Counted from the stretch's first letter, positions 9,268 to 19,204 are shown. The stretch: 64,000 bases of DNA from Danxiaibacter flavus (GCF_041060425.1 NZ_JAULBC010000006.1:1-64000), one strand, 5' to 3'. The notes: generated from the sequence alone by a model not told the origin. Numbers and translations are program-made.

Positions 9268-12200
9268 ATGAGAAAATTAACTATCACAGTTCTTTTATGT
9301 ATCCTCTGTTCCTTAAACCTCCTCTCTCAAACCACAACCATTTCAGGAAAAATTACCGATGAAAAAGGCGCTGCACTCGAAGGCGCATCCATCCTGGTTA
9401 AGGGTTCCAGACAGGGGACAGTATCATCCGCAACAGGCGCATTTTCTATTCATGTAAAAGACGGCGGCAAGCTTGTAATTTCGGCATTGGGCTACGAAAC
9501 AAAAGAAGTTGCTGCAAGTGAGAACATGGTAGTCCAGATGGCCTCAAGTGTTCAATCACTCAGCGAAGTAGTTGTTACGGGGCTTGGTGTGGCAACATCC
9601 CGTAAAAAGACGGCTATTTCTGTTGAGTCAGTTACGTCGGATAAATTACCGGCAGCACCTACGGGGTCTATTGACCAGGCACTTGTCGGCAAAATTCCCG
9701 GGGCACAAATATCATCTATTGACGGAACGCCCGGTGCTAAGATTAACATCCTGCTGAGAGGTATAAATACCATTCAACGGGGTACAATGCCGATTATTCT
9801 TGTTGATGGTGTGCAGGTTGGTGCAACTGATATCAACTCACTTGATCTCAGCAATATTGAAAGGGTGGAAGTTATACAGGGTGCAGCTTCAGCAACCATT
9901 TACGGTGCGCAGGGTGCAAACGGTGTTATTCAGCTTTTTACTAAAAAAGGAAAGCAGGGTAAGATAAACATAGACTTCTCTTCCAGCTATAGTGATAACG
10001 CATACATCAATAGCGGAAACGTGCACAAAGCACGATTGCATAGTTTCAGAACGGATAGTGAAAACAATGTTGTAGACGGTTCCGGTAATATCATCAAAGT
10101 AGAAGATGATGGTACTTATGCCGGAATTGCATGGGCTTATCCGGCAGGCAACGGCAATCCGACTGCAATGTCAAATCCTTTAAACATCGTCAATAAAAAA
10201 TACGATCACAACCTGCAATACTATGATCATTTCAAGCAGTTGTTTAAGAACGGTTACTCCATCAACAACAATCTGAATGTTTCGGGTGCAAACAATAAGA
10301 TGGATTTTGCCCTTACGCTTTCCAATAACAGGCAGGAAAGTAACATCCGTAACAACGGATATGTGGACAGAACCAATTTTACAGCAAACGTGGGAACACA
10401 ACTGTTTAATGGCTTTACACTACGATCCATTACACAACTGGTTTATACAAAAAATACATTGCATCCATTTTATGGAGAAGGGAGGAACAATATTTACAAC
10501 ATGCTGAATACTTCTCCTTTCTTTGATCTTGAACACAAGCTTGCAGATGGAACCTATCCCTTCTCGCTGAATGCGGGTACTATTAGTGTAAATGGTTACA
10601 ATCCCAATTATGATTTTGAATACACAAGCGGCGAAGACAATAAAGTTGACGTTGTACAAAATTTGCAGGCGAATTATAAGGTGAACAAATTTGTTGAACT
10701 GGATGGTAAATATGGTATCAATTACAAGAAACAGGATATCAAGTGGATCTTCCAGAACCAGTCAGGCAATTTGAACTCAAATAGCCAGGAATCATGGCAA
10801 TATCAATACAACAGCAACGATAATACAGGTGAGATCGACAATTTCTCCTACACAACAACCTTCCAAAACCTGTTGCTTTCTGCTTACATTAAAACAGACT
10901 TTCAGAAGGACTTCAACTCAAGATTACCCATTACAACCAGCACTCAGATCTCTTACGATTACAGGAAGAATATGTACAAGCAATACATTACTTACGGTGT
11001 AGGCTTGCCGTCGTATCCAATCTATAATCTCAACCAGACAAGCAGCCAGGCGGTTGTTGGCAGATTGTCTGACGGAACACAAGGAGACTATGTAGAACCG
11101 TTTGTGACCTATGGATATCTGATCAATCAGAAAATAGATTTCGGTGATTTTGGTGGGATATCCGGAGGCTTTAGAAGTGATTATTCCTCAGCATTCGGCA
11201 AAGGCTCTACGCCATTTACTTTTCCACGTGCAGATGGTTATATAAGACCTTCTTCATTTGACTTCTGGAAAAATAGCAAGATCGCAAATGTATTACCTGA
11301 GGTTAAGTTGAGAGCCGCCTACGGAGAGGCTGGTATTCAACCATTACCATTCGACAGGTACCCAACATTAAATACGGGTAATATTGGAAGCAGTCTTTAC
11401 TTCTCATTACCAACTTCACAAAAAAATCCAAACCTGCAGGTAGAAGTTTCAAAAGAATTTGAAGCAGGAACAGATATTGCTATCAATGGTGCCAGAAATG
11501 GAGATTGGTTCAAAAACTTCAATTTCAGTTTTACATACTGGACACGTAAAGGAGAGAACGTTATTTACCCTGTAAGCATTGCGCCTTCAACAGGTGGTTC
11601 AACCTTGCAGAACAATTCGATATTCCTCTCGTCTCACGGGGTACAAGCATCCTTAAACATGGAAGTACTGCATACGCGCGATCTTACATGGAACTTTACA
11701 ACAAACTTTGGCAAACAGACCTCTAAAATTGACAGGATAAATGGTCCTGATATTATACTTACAACAAACGCGGGAAGCACCAGTCTTGTATTAAAAGCAG
11801 GTGATAAAATTGGTCAGATTTATGGTTACAAAGCTTTCAGAAGTTTTGATCAGAAGAAACAGGACGGAACTCCTTATATCGATAAAGCTGATTATGGAAA
11901 ATATCAGTTGGTTAATGGCTACCTTGTTGATACGGCGACAAAAGGCGTTCAGTTTACCAATGAAGCATATGCATTTGGTGATCCTAATCCGAAATTCAAT
12001 GCATCATTCATTAACTCATTTTCTTACAAAGATTACCTGCTTTTCTCCTTTCAGTTTGACTGGGTAAATGGCAGTCATTTATACAACCAGACAAAAGAAT
12101 GGATGTATCGTGATGGTATCAGCGGAGACTATGATAATGCTGTTACAATAAACGGGCAAACTGCTGCTTATACTGCTTATTACAGAAGTGTGTATGCTGA

Positions 12201-12507
12201 TTATTTCGGCGCACGCAATGGCCCGGCCCGTAACGGAACCAAAGATTATTTTTATGAAGATGCTTCGTTCTTAAGGTTAAGAAATATCTCGATCGGGCTT
12301 GATTTCGCAAAACTCTTTTCAATTAAAAATGTGAGAAGACTGCAACTGGTGCTTACCGGCAGAAATATCCTGACTGTTACAAAGTACTCAGGATTTGATC
12401 CGGAGGTAAGTTCAGGTACAACCAACTCTGCATTTGACAGAGGTATAGATCATAGCTCTATGCCAAATGTAAGATCGTACCAGGTGGGTTTAAATCTTGG
12501 TTTCTAA
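9268..12507 (+). CDS. SusC/RagA-type TonB-linked outer-membrane transporter (locus A)
   Basis: A 1079-residue outer-membrane transporter. It has a signal peptide (residues 1-20), a carboxypeptidase-regulatory-like domain (about 24-92), a TonB-box-like segment SEVVVTGLG (99-107), a plug domain with ILLRGINT and ILVDGVQV (about 115-225), then a beta-barrel ending in the terminal strand GLNLGF. There is no STN domain, so FecR/anti-sigma signalling is not suggested. It partners the SusD-like lipoprotein 18 bp downstream to import an oligosaccharide or other polymer fragment. No glycosidase, sensor or sigma factor is nearby, so the substrate cannot be predicted. About 390-560 bp of AT-rich DNA precedes it. 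Confidence 0.95.
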   Translation: MRKLTITVLLCILCSLNLLSQTTTISGKITDEKGAALEGASILVKGSRQGTVSSATGAFSIHVKDGGKLVISALGYETKEVAASENMVVQMASSVQSLSEVVVTGLGVATSRKKTAISVESVTSDKLPAAPTGSIDQALVGKIPGAQISSIDGTPGAKINILLRGINTIQRGTMPIILVDGVQVGATDINSLDLSNIERVEVIQGAASATIYGAQGANGVIQLFTKKGKQGKINIDFSSSYSDNAYINSGNVHKARLHSFRTDSENNVVDGSGNIIKVEDDGTYAGIAWAYPAGNGNPTAMSNPLNIVNKKYDHNLQYYDHFKQLFKNGYSINNNLNVSGANNKMDFALTLSNNRQESNIRNNGYVDRTNFTANVGTQLFNGFTLRSITQLVYTKNTLHPFYGEGRNNIYNMLNTSPFFDLEHKLADGTYPFSLNAGTISVNGYNPNYDFEYTSGEDNKVDVVQNLQANYKVNKFVELDGKYGINYKKQDIKWIFQNQSGNLNSNSQESWQYQYNSNDNTGEIDNFSYTTTFQNLLLSAYIKTDFQKDFNSRLPITTSTQISYDYRKNMYKQYITYGVGLPSYPIYNLNQTSSQAVVGRLSDGTQGDYVEPFVTYGYLINQKIDFGDFGGISGGFRSDYSSAFGKGSTPFTFPRADGYIRPSSFDFWKNSKIANVLPEVKLRAAYGEAGIQPLPFDRYPTLNTGNIGSSLYFSLPTSQKNPNLQVEVSKEFEAGTDIAINGARNGDWFKNFNFSFTYWTRKGENVIYPVSIAPSTGGSTLQNNSIFLSSHGVQASLNMEVLHTRDLTWNFTTNFGKQTSKIDRINGPDIILTTNAGSTSLVLKAGDKIGQIYGYKAFRSFDQKKQDGTPYIDKADYGKYQLVNGYLVDTATKGVQFTNEAYAFGDPNPKFNASFINSFSYKDYLLFSFQFDWVNGSHLYNQTKEWMYRDGISGDYDNAVTINGQTAAYTAYYRSVYADYFGARNGPARNGTKDYFYEDASFLRLRNISIGLDFAKLFSIKNVRRLQLVLTGRNILTVTKYSGFDPEVSSGTTNSAFDRGIDHSSMPNVRSYQVGLNLGF

Positions 12508-12525
12508 TCCTTTAAAATTGAAAAG

Positions 12526-14157
12526 ATGAAAAGACATACACTTTATACTATAGTACTAACGGCATTGTTACTTGGCGGAATATCCTGTAAAAAACAGCTG
12601 GATGTCGAGAATCCCAACCAGCCAAGTTTATCCAATGCACAAACAGAATCCGGTATTATTTCGCTTGCAATGGGCGCCGTGTATATCAACGGCTTCCAGG
12701 GAGTAGATCTCGGCGATTTAAACTGGTTGGGTGATACCTATTTTTCGCTGGCTATAGGTTTTCATGAGTTGCTTGGTGATAATATTTCCGCAGAAGCATC
12801 CAATCAGAACATTAACGTGGTGAACCTTCCTGATTATGTAATTCTTGATAACGGAAGTAAGATAACTAACTCTTCGCCATCCAAAAGCGTAATGCGTATC
12901 AGTAATTCGCGTGATAAAAGGGCATCAAATGCATTCTATTATGAATGGTCATATTTGTATTCCATGAACAACGCCTGCAATAATGTGCTGGATCTGGTTG
13001 ATGGAACTACATTCTCCGGCGATTCCGCAACAAAGAAAAATACCATTAAGGCATGGGCTTATTTCTGGAAAGGATTTGCGTATTCAAGAATTGGTTCTAT
13101 CTATTATTCTGCAGTAATTACAAATACGACCAATGCGCAGGTGAGCGATTATAAACTGCATGACGAGATTGTTACAGAAGCCAACAAATATCTTGATATG
13201 GCGGCTTCAACATTACAGGGTATTAATAATGCCGGCGATTATACAGACGTATTAAGTAAGCTGATTCCTTCCTTTACACAAACCGGTCACGGTGGTGTAT
13301 TGACGACAGATATGTGGGTGCACAATATTAATACACTTAAAGCAAGAAATCTTTTGGTGAACAAGGCTGTAACTGCCATGACCGCTGCAGACTGGAAAAC
13401 CATTTCGGATCTGAGCGCAGCAGGCGTACAGGAAGGCGACTATGTATTCACAGGAAGAACAACGGATATTAACGGGTTCTTCTCCGCGGGCGCCGGATCT
13501 GTAGCAGCTATGACGACTGGTAATCCTAATAATACAACGTTCAAAATAAGCGAGCGCCTGATACAGGATTATAAAACAGGCGACAAGCGACTGGATAATA
13601 ATTTTTCTCTTAAGACTTATCTTAACCAGGTTGGGGGTTTTACATTCAGTACAAGATATGCTTTGGTTGATGCAGGTAATGGCATAGCCGGAACGGCTGT
13701 ACTTACTGATAAAACACCGGGTAACTATGAGCTATACATTGCCGGAAGTTATGAAGAGAATGCACTGATGCAGGCCGAATCTAAAATATATGCAGGAGAT
13801 ATTGAAGGTGGTCTGCAATTAGTAGATAAAGTGAGAACTTACCAGGGTGCAGGTATTGCTGCCGTTGCTGGTACGGGCTTAACCCTTGCACAGGCAAAAG
13901 AGGAGTTGAGAAGGGAACGCAGGGTTAGTCTTGTTTTCAGAGGAACATCTTTTTATGATGCAAGAAGATGGGGTGTTATTTATGATGTAAGCAAGGGGGG
14001 AGGACGTAGAGGTTGTGTAGTGCTCACACCTCAGAATGAGTTAAATACCAATGCTACCATCAACTATAATTTTCTTGATTACTGGGACGTGCCTGCGGAT
14101 GAGTCAGATATTAATATTCCTTCTTCTGGAAGCGCTCCAATCAAGAATCCTGACTAG
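12526..14157 (+). CDS. SusD/RagB-type surface lipoprotein (locus A)
   Basis: A 543-residue lipoprotein, lipobox GGISC (Cys 21), followed by KKQLDVENPNQPS, a typical SusD start. SusD-type TPR helices appear as FYYEWSYLYSMNNACNNVLD and TIKAWAYFWKGFAYSRIG. The C-terminal family signature is LRRERRVSLVFRGTSFYDARRWG. SusD proteins cap the SusC barrel and bind the ligand at the cell surface. Translation is probably coupled to the upstream SusC gene (18-bp gap). A strong GAAA-loop terminator 90 bp downstream ends the two-gene operon. Confidence 0.95.
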   Translation: MKRHTLYTIVLTALLLGGISCKKQLDVENPNQPSLSNAQTESGIISLAMGAVYINGFQGVDLGDLNWLGDTYFSLAIGFHELLGDNISAEASNQNINVVNLPDYVILDNGSKITNSSPSKSVMRISNSRDKRASNAFYYEWSYLYSMNNACNNVLDLVDGTTFSGDSATKKNTIKAWAYFWKGFAYSRIGSIYYSAVITNTTNAQVSDYKLHDEIVTEANKYLDMAASTLQGINNAGDYTDVLSKLIPSFTQTGHGGVLTTDMWVHNINTLKARNLLVNKAVTAMTAADWKTISDLSAAGVQEGDYVFTGRTTDINGFFSAGAGSVAAMTTGNPNNTTFKISERLIQDYKTGDKRLDNNFSLKTYLNQVGGFTFSTRYALVDAGNGIAGTAVLTDKTPGNYELYIAGSYEENALMQAESKIYAGDIEGGLQLVDKVRTYQGAGIAAVAGTGLTLAQAKEELRRERRVSLVFRGTSFYDARRWGVIYDVSKGGGRRGCVVLTPQNELNTNATINYNFLDYWDVPADESDINIPSSGSAPIKNPD

Positions 14158-14247
14158 GATAGCATAATAACTGAAGCTGTATTGTATTAAGCAGCGATCG
14201 GTAAATCAATAATGGTTTTGGTTCTCTTCATAGACGATTGACAAATG

Positions 14248-14276
14248 AATGCACTTGCGAAAGCGGGTGCATTTTT
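14248..14276 (+). terminator. Terminator of the locus A susC-susD operon
   Basis: An 11-bp stem (with two G:T pairs), aatgcacttgc / gcgggtgcatt, closed by a GAAA tetraloop (14259-14262) and followed by T5. Confidence 0.85.
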
Positions 14277-14350
14277 ACTTATGGCAGTTGATGTGTCCGG
14301 GTGAATTAAATGAATAGAAAGCGTTCGTGACAGACAACGAAAAAATAAAA

Positions 14351-14379
14351 AAAAGCACCTCATGTAGTGAGGTGCTTTT
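14351..14379 (-). terminator. Terminator of the cold-shock gene
   Basis: A perfect 12-bp stem AAAAGCACCTCA / TGAGGTGCTTTT with a 5-nt loop. Read on the minus strand it is followed by a T-rich run. It lies 39 bp beyond the cold-shock stop codon. Confidence 0.85.
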
Positions 14380-14417
14380 GTGCAGGGTATTGTTATAAAC
14401 AATGTCAGGTAATAGTG

Positions 14418-14627
14418 TTACTGTATCTTTTTCACATTAACCGCCTGCGGTCCTTTTCTGCCATCTTCCACATCAAATTCCACATGGTCATTTGATTGGA
14501 TTTTGTCAATTAAGCCATTGGCATGCACAAAGGTTTCTTTGGATGAATTATCGTGTTTAATAAATCCAAACCCTTTTTCTTCATTAAAGAATTTTACTGT
14601 GCCCTGATTTTTAGTACTGGTGCTCAT
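14418..14627 (-). CDS. Cold-shock-domain protein
   Basis: A 69-residue, single cold-shock domain protein of the usual CspA length. RNP1 is KGFGFI (18-23) and RNP2 is TFVHA (32-36), and it opens with GTVKFFNEEKGFGFI. It binds single-stranded RNA/DNA and acts as an RNA chaperone in the cytoplasm. It has its own terminator and is divergent from the RNA helicase gene, a common partner in RNA remodelling at low temperature. The start ATG is the only plausible one. The name could be cspA-like, but the exact paralogue cannot be assigned. Confidence 0.95.
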   Translation of the reverse strand: MSTSTKNQGTVKFFNEEKGFGFIKHDNSSKETFVHANGLIDKIQSNDHVEFDVEDGRKGPQAVNVKKIQ

Positions 14628-14895
14628 ATTTGTTTGTTATATAAGCAACAAGGTAGTATATAATCTCCGGCTTTAGGGAAAAACATTTGAGGAAAATCGC
14701 CACTCCAATGTTTTGTGAAATTTTTACCAAATAAAGAGCTACCTTCGCGAATTAAAATATTCTCCTTAAATAAAAGACTAGATAATCTTTCCTTCACTGA
14801 CAAGCTTTTCCAGTCTCATTATGAGTAATATATAAGGCCCGCTTTTACAGACTATTATAAGCTGCCTCTCACTTTTTAAACAAAAAAGAAATATT

Positions 14896-16146
14896 TTGAC
14901 ATTTCAGGATTTACAACTTTCAGAGCCAATATTACGTGCATTGACAAAAGAAGGGTATACTCAGCCCACTCCGATTCAGGAGCAGGCGATACCGGTTGTT
15001 TTAAAGCAACGTGACTTATTGGCCTGCGCCCAAACCGGTACCGGTAAAACGGCTGCATTTGCATTGCCGGTAATACAGTTATTATTAAATGCTCCTCAAC
15101 ATAGCAAAGGTTACAAGCACATAAGAACATTGGTAATTACGCCTACGCGTGAGCTGGCGTTACAGATTGACGAGAGTTTTGCCGCCTACGGAAAATATAC
15201 CGGCCTAAAGCACGATGTTATTTTTGGTGGCGTTTCTCAACATGCACAAACCATTGCTTTAAGGAATGGGACCGACGTACTGATTGCAACACCCGGCCGC
15301 TTGCTGGATTTAATGAACCAGGGATATATTCATCTTGCCCATCTCGAATTTTTGGTAATAGATGAAGCCGACCGTATGCTTGATATGGGGTTTATTCACG
15401 ATATCAGGAAGGTTATGCGGGAGTTGCCTAAAGAACGGCAAACCTTATTCTTTTCCGCAACCATGCCGCCGGAAATAGCAAAGCTTGCGAATGCACTATT
15501 GCAAAACCCGGTAAAAATTGAAGTCACTCCGGTTTCTACTACAGCCGAGAAAGTTGATCAAACAATTTACATGGTAGCAAAACAGGATAAGTCATCCTTA
15601 TTACTGCATTTGCTCCGTGAAAAGGATATACAGCGTACGTTGGTTTTCACACGTACCAAATATGGTGCGGATAAAATTGCCAAGCACCTTAACCAGGCCG
15701 ATATCAGAACTGCGGCTCTGCATGGCGATAAATCACAGGAAGCACGTCAACGTGCACTGCATAATTTTAAAACAGGACGTTTGCGTGTTTTGGTGGCCAC
15801 AGATATTGTAGCCCGTGGTATTGATGTTGATGACCTGTCTCACGTAATTAACTATGACTTGCCTGAGGTTCCGGAAACCTATGTACACAGGATTGGAAGA
15901 ACAGGGCGTGCTGATAAAAGTGGTATCGCAATTTCTTTCTGCAGCAGGGAAGAAAGGGCAAACCTGAGAGATATCCACCGCGTTACAGCCCAGGTAATTC
16001 CTGTTACCGAGGATCATCCGTATCACTCAAGACAGGCAGAAGCGCCTGCGCAACCCAACAACAAACGCAAGCCAAAGAAAAAGCCTTATCCCCAAAAAAG
16101 ACGTGAACCTGCAAGGATGGCTAATCAAAATGCCAACCAGGTTTAA
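14896..16146 (+). CDS. rhlE: DEAD-box RNA helicase, RhlE type
   Basis: A 416-residue helicase with all core motifs: Q motif (PTPIQ, 25-29), Walker A AQTGTGKT (45-52), PTRELALQ (83-90), TPGRLLD (132-138), DEAD (156-159), SAT (187-189), and the C-terminal lobe with VATDIVARGIDV and HRIGRTGRA. A basic low-complexity tail (about 380-416, rich in K, R, P, Q) fits RNA binding. Opening residues FQDLQLSEPILRAL match the RhlE branch. No ATG fits the N-terminus: the frame most likely begins with TTG at 14896, preceded by an A-rich stretch. It unwinds RNA in cold adaptation and ribosome or mRNA metabolism. Confidence 0.93.
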   Translation: MTFQDLQLSEPILRALTKEGYTQPTPIQEQAIPVVLKQRDLLACAQTGTGKTAAFALPVIQLLLNAPQHSKGYKHIRTLVITPTRELALQIDESFAAYGKYTGLKHDVIFGGVSQHAQTIALRNGTDVLIATPGRLLDLMNQGYIHLAHLEFLVIDEADRMLDMGFIHDIRKVMRELPKERQTLFFSATMPPEIAKLANALLQNPVKIEVTPVSTTAEKVDQTIYMVAKQDKSSLLLHLLREKDIQRTLVFTRTKYGADKIAKHLNQADIRTAALHGDKSQEARQRALHNFKTGRLRVLVATDIVARGIDVDDLSHVINYDLPEVPETYVHRIGRTGRADKSGIAISFCSREERANLRDIHRVTAQVIPVTEDHPYHSRQAEAPAQPNNKRKPKKKPYPQKRREPARMANQNANQV

Positions 16147-16185
16147 TTATACGGATGGGTATTATCTAACTTAAATTTGAATTGT

Positions 16186-16446
16186 ATGAACGTTGAAGAA
16201 ATTGAAAAATTCCTGGACAAACAGGAGAACACCGGTGATAAAAAAGTGAAGATAGATTTTAAGAAGCGTGATAGCATTTACGGTGTTTTTGTAAAGGGAA
16301 AGGATTACGGCGATCTGAAGGAGAAAAACTTCTGGCGCGTGGTAACCTTGCCAAATGTAGATGCGTGGAGGAAATCAAACGATCTGAATTTTGCTAAAAT
16401 TTTCAGTGGAAGCGAATTCTCCAGGCTTACTTTAAAAGATAAATAG
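16186..16446 (+). CDS. Short conserved-looking protein of unknown function
   Basis: An 86-residue, charged cytoplasmic protein (MNVEEIEKFLDKQENTG at the start). The ATG at 16186 is preferred to the in-frame TTG at 16177. The central part, VKIDFKKRDSIYGVFVKGKDYGDLK followed by FWRVV, reads like a compact beta-rich fold with a short N-terminal helix, but I recognise no family. It lies 39 bp after the helicase and shares its terminator, so it may be cotranscribed. No signal peptide or membrane segment. Confidence 0.7.
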   Translation: MNVEEIEKFLDKQENTGDKKVKIDFKKRDSIYGVFVKGKDYGDLKEKNFWRVVTLPNVDAWRKSNDLNFAKIFSGSEFSRLTLKDK

Positions 16447-16471
16447 GACTCGGATTTTTGAATACTTAAAA

Positions 16472-16505
16472 GGCTGTGCAGTTTAAATATTGCACAGCTT
16501 TTTTA
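16472..16505 (+). terminator. Terminator after the helicase/small-protein unit
   Basis: Stem GGCTGTGCA / TGCACAGC with a loop of about 10 nt, followed by T6, 25 bp after the stop codon at 16446. Confidence 0.85.
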
Positions 16506-16594
16506 TTGCGGTAAATAGAATGTATTTATTCGTCATGTCGGGATGAATGTGTAAAAGAGGGAATTACGGGACAATGGCCAATAGGTATTCTAAC

Positions 16595-17590
16595 TTTCCC
16601 GTAGGGAATTAAGCTCAATAGAAATGATTGAATCGGGAACTTCATAGCCCGTTAGTGCTTTAACCAATGAAAGGGTTAATGTCCTACGGACAAGGAGAAC
16701 ATGAATTATTGACTTTTCTATTGAGCTATAAGCCCTACGGGCTATCGACACCAAGCGTACTGTCACCACCTTTTGATGGTAATTAACCAAATTCGCTGGT
16801 ACCAATGACAGATTTTATAACGTTGCAATTTTTCCCGTAGGGAATTAAGCTCAATAGAAATGATCGAATAGGGAATTTCATAGCCCGTTAGTGCTTTAAC
16901 CAATGAAAGGGTTAATGTCCTACGGACAAGGAGGACATGAATTATTGACTTTTCTATTGAGCTATAAGCCCTACGGGCTATCGACACCAAGCGTACTGTC
17001 ACCACCTTTTGATGGTAATTAACCAAATTCGCTNNNNNNNNNNNNNNNNNNNNNNNNNNNNNNNNNNNNNNNNNNNNNNNNNNNNNNNNNNNNNNNNNNN
17101 NNNNNNNNNNNNNNNNNNNNNNNNNNNNNNNNNTGCAATTTTTCCCGTAGGGAATTAAGCTCAATAGAAATGATCGAATAGGGAATTTCATAGCCCGTTA
17201 GTGCTTTAACCAATGAAAGGGTTAATGTCCTATGGACAAGGAGAACATGAATTATTGACTTTTCTATTGAGCTATAAGCCCTACGGGCTATCGACACCAA
17301 GCGTACTGTCACCACCTTTTTGATGGTAATTAACCAAATTCCCTGGTGCCAATGACAGATTTTATAACAGTTGCAATTTTTCCCGTAGGGAATTAAGCTC
17401 AATAGAAATGATCGAATCGGGAACTTCATAGCCCGTTAGTGCTTTAACCAATGAAAGGGTTAATGTCCTACGGACAAGGAGAACATGAATTATTGACTTT
17501 TCTATTGAGCTATAAGCCCTACGGGCTATCGACACCAGATATACTGCCATTACCTTTTTGATTGTGGTTAACCAAATTCACTGGTCGGGA
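16595..17590. repeat. Tandem array of 236-238-bp palindromic units (interrupted by gap)
   Basis: Four visible copies start at 16595, 16831, 17141 and 17379. Each unit has long inverted arms. In copy 1, CCCGTAGGG (16598-16606) pairs with CCCTACGGG (16733-16741) and AGCTCAATAGAAA (16612-16624) with TTTCTATTGAGCT (16715-16727). An inner hairpin TTAACC/GGTTAA also occurs. The tail of each unit (gatggtaattaaccaaatt, then ccaatgacagattttataac) is not palindromic. Reading frames of 60-140 codons inside are by-products of the repeat. The last copy decays after 17530. Confidence 0.92.
17034..17133. other. Assembly gap of exactly 100 N inside the tandem array
   Basis: Exactly 100 undetermined bases. 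The unit before the gap stops within its tail (after ccaaattcgct), and the sequence resumes 8 bp before the next unit start. In the intact copies only about 25 bp separate these points, so the 100 N is a placeholder. The true length is probably about 25 bp plus a whole number of 236-bp units. Confidence 0.95.
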
Positions 17591-17710
17591 TGACGATCCT
17601 GGCTTATCAACAAGCAATCACAACATTCCGCTAATTTTGAATTTTTACTTTGCCTTATCCCTCACGCCTCAAGCCCGACACCTGATGCCTGACACCTGAT
17701 ACCTCACGCC

Positions 17711-19156
17711 TTACAGCTTCTCCCTCAACCTCAACCTGCTATTCTTCTTCCCGTATCCAAAATAAATGGCAAAGCCTATCGCAAGCCAAACGATCAATCT
17801 GATCCATGTATCAGCAGGAAGAGAAACCATCATTACGAGACAGGTGATAATACCCAGAATAGGTACCAACGGAACAAAGGGCGTTCTGAACGGACGATGA
17901 ACGTCAGGCTGTTGCTTACGAAGTATAAGTACTCCGGCACAAACCATAATAAAGGCCAACAGGGTGCCGATGCTTGTCATTTCACCAACGACACTTATCG
18001 GTACCAGTCCTGCAAACAGGCTGATAAAAATGCAAAGCACAATATTTGATCTTGCAGGTGTTTGAAACTTAGGATGCAATTGAGAAAAGGTTTTGGGCAA
18101 CAAACCATCGCGGCTCATGGAATAAAATACACGTGACTGGCCAAGAAGATCAACCAATATCACCGATGTGTAGCCGATAAGTATGGCCACAATCACAGCC
18201 TGGCTTAGCCATGCATACGGTGTTTTTTGTATAGCTACCGCAACAGGTGCGGCACTGTTTTTAAATTCTGTGTAGTTGGCCATTCCCGTCATAACATAGC
18301 CAAACAACACAAACAATATTGTACATATCAGCAATGAACCGATGATGCCGATGGGCATGTTGCGTTTTGGGTTTTTAGTTTCCTGCGCCATGGTGGCAAC
18401 AATATCAAATCCAATAAATACGAAGAAAACAACACCAGCGCCACGTAATACACCGCTCCAGCCAAATTCGCCAAATTTGCCGGTGTTTGCCGGTATGTAA
18501 GGATGATAGTTGGCCGGATCTATATAGTTCCATCCTAAGGCAATAAACACCAATACAACGCCCACTTTAAGTGCAACAACAATGATATTAAATAACGCTG
18601 ATCCCTTTGTGCCTCTGATAATTATTGCGGTGATGAGCGCGATGATTAAAACTGCAGGCAGATTAATAATGCCATGAATAATTTCTCCATTGGCTAACGT
18701 AACACTTTCAAATGGAGATTGAACAAATTGTGCAGGCAAATGAATGTTGAATTTTGCGAGGAACTTAACCAGGTATTGCGACCAGCTGATGCCTACCGTG
18801 GCTGCGCCAACAGAGTATTCAAGTACCAGGTCCCAGCCAATGATCCAGGCAAACAGTTCGCCCAGTGTTGCATATGCATAAGTATAAGCACTTCCTGCAA
18901 CAGGAACCATAGATGCAAATTCCGCATAACATAAGGCGCTGAATGCGCAACCAACTGCGGCAACAACAAATGACAGCGTTACCGCCGGCCCGGCATTGTT
19001 CGCCGCGGCAATGCCTGTTAATGAGAATAACCCGGCGCCAATAATTACACCTATACCAATAGCAACCAGGTTAATTGCTCCGAGGCTTCTTTTTAAAGTT
19101 AGTTTTCCTGTTTCTGCAGCTTCCTGCTGCAGCATTTCCAATGACTTCTTCAACAT
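17711..19156 (-). CDS. APC-family amino-acid permease (CAT-like)
   Basis: A 481-residue polytopic membrane protein. The N-terminal signature LGAINLVAIGIGVIIGAGLFSLTG is the APC transmembrane-1 motif with the unwound Gly-rich segment; SALCYAEFASMVPVAGSAYTYAY follows in TM3, and FFVFIGFDIVATMAQETKNP in TM6-7. Twelve or more hydrophobic segments are visible, with a short basic C-terminal tail. Similarity is to cationic-amino-acid-transporter-like permeases (YfnA/CAT type) of the inner membrane. The substrate is probably a neutral or cationic amino acid and cannot be fixed from sequence. A terminator-like hairpin lies only about 22 bp before the start codon. Confidence 0.92.
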   Translation of the reverse strand: MLKKSLEMLQQEAAETGKLTLKRSLGAINLVAIGIGVIIGAGLFSLTGIAAANNAGPAVTLSFVVAAVGCAFSALCYAEFASMVPVAGSAYTYAYATLGELFAWIIGWDLVLEYSVGAATVGISWSQYLVKFLAKFNIHLPAQFVQSPFESVTLANGEIIHGIINLPAVLIIALITAIIIRGTKGSALFNIIVVALKVGVVLVFIALGWNYIDPANYHPYIPANTGKFGEFGWSGVLRGAGVVFFVFIGFDIVATMAQETKNPKRNMPIGIIGSLLICTILFVLFGYVMTGMANYTEFKNSAAPVAVAIQKTPYAWLSQAVIVAILIGYTSVILVDLLGQSRVFYSMSRDGLLPKTFSQLHPKFQTPARSNIVLCIFISLFAGLVPISVVGEMTSIGTLLAFIMVCAGVLILRKQQPDVHRPFRTPFVPLVPILGIITCLVMMVSLPADTWIRLIVWLAIGFAIYFGYGKKNSRLRLREKL

Positions 19157-19177
19157 GCCAGATAATGTTCATATAAA

Positions 19178-19204
19178 AAAAGCCTTTCATAATGAATGGC
19201 TTTT
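19178..19204 (-). terminator. Terminator-like hairpin between VOC and permease genes
   Basis: On the minus strand AAAAGCC.TTCAT pairs with its complement (one T:T mismatch) and is followed by a run of seven T. It may end the VOC transcript, but it lies just 22 bp before the permease ATG, so it may also be a leader attenuator. Confidence 0.55.

Noticed and set aside
14187..14402. 71-codon minus-strand frame after SusD
   Set aside because: It covers two terminator hairpins and matches no family.
16590..17550. Reading frames of 60-140 codons on the minus strand of the tandem array
   Set aside because: They repeat with the 236-bp unit, run through N, have no ribosome-binding site and arise from the palindromic repeat itself.
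16595..17590. Possible CRISPR array
   Set aside because: Units are 236 bp with no unique spacers of regular length, and no cas gene is near. It is a tandem repeat.
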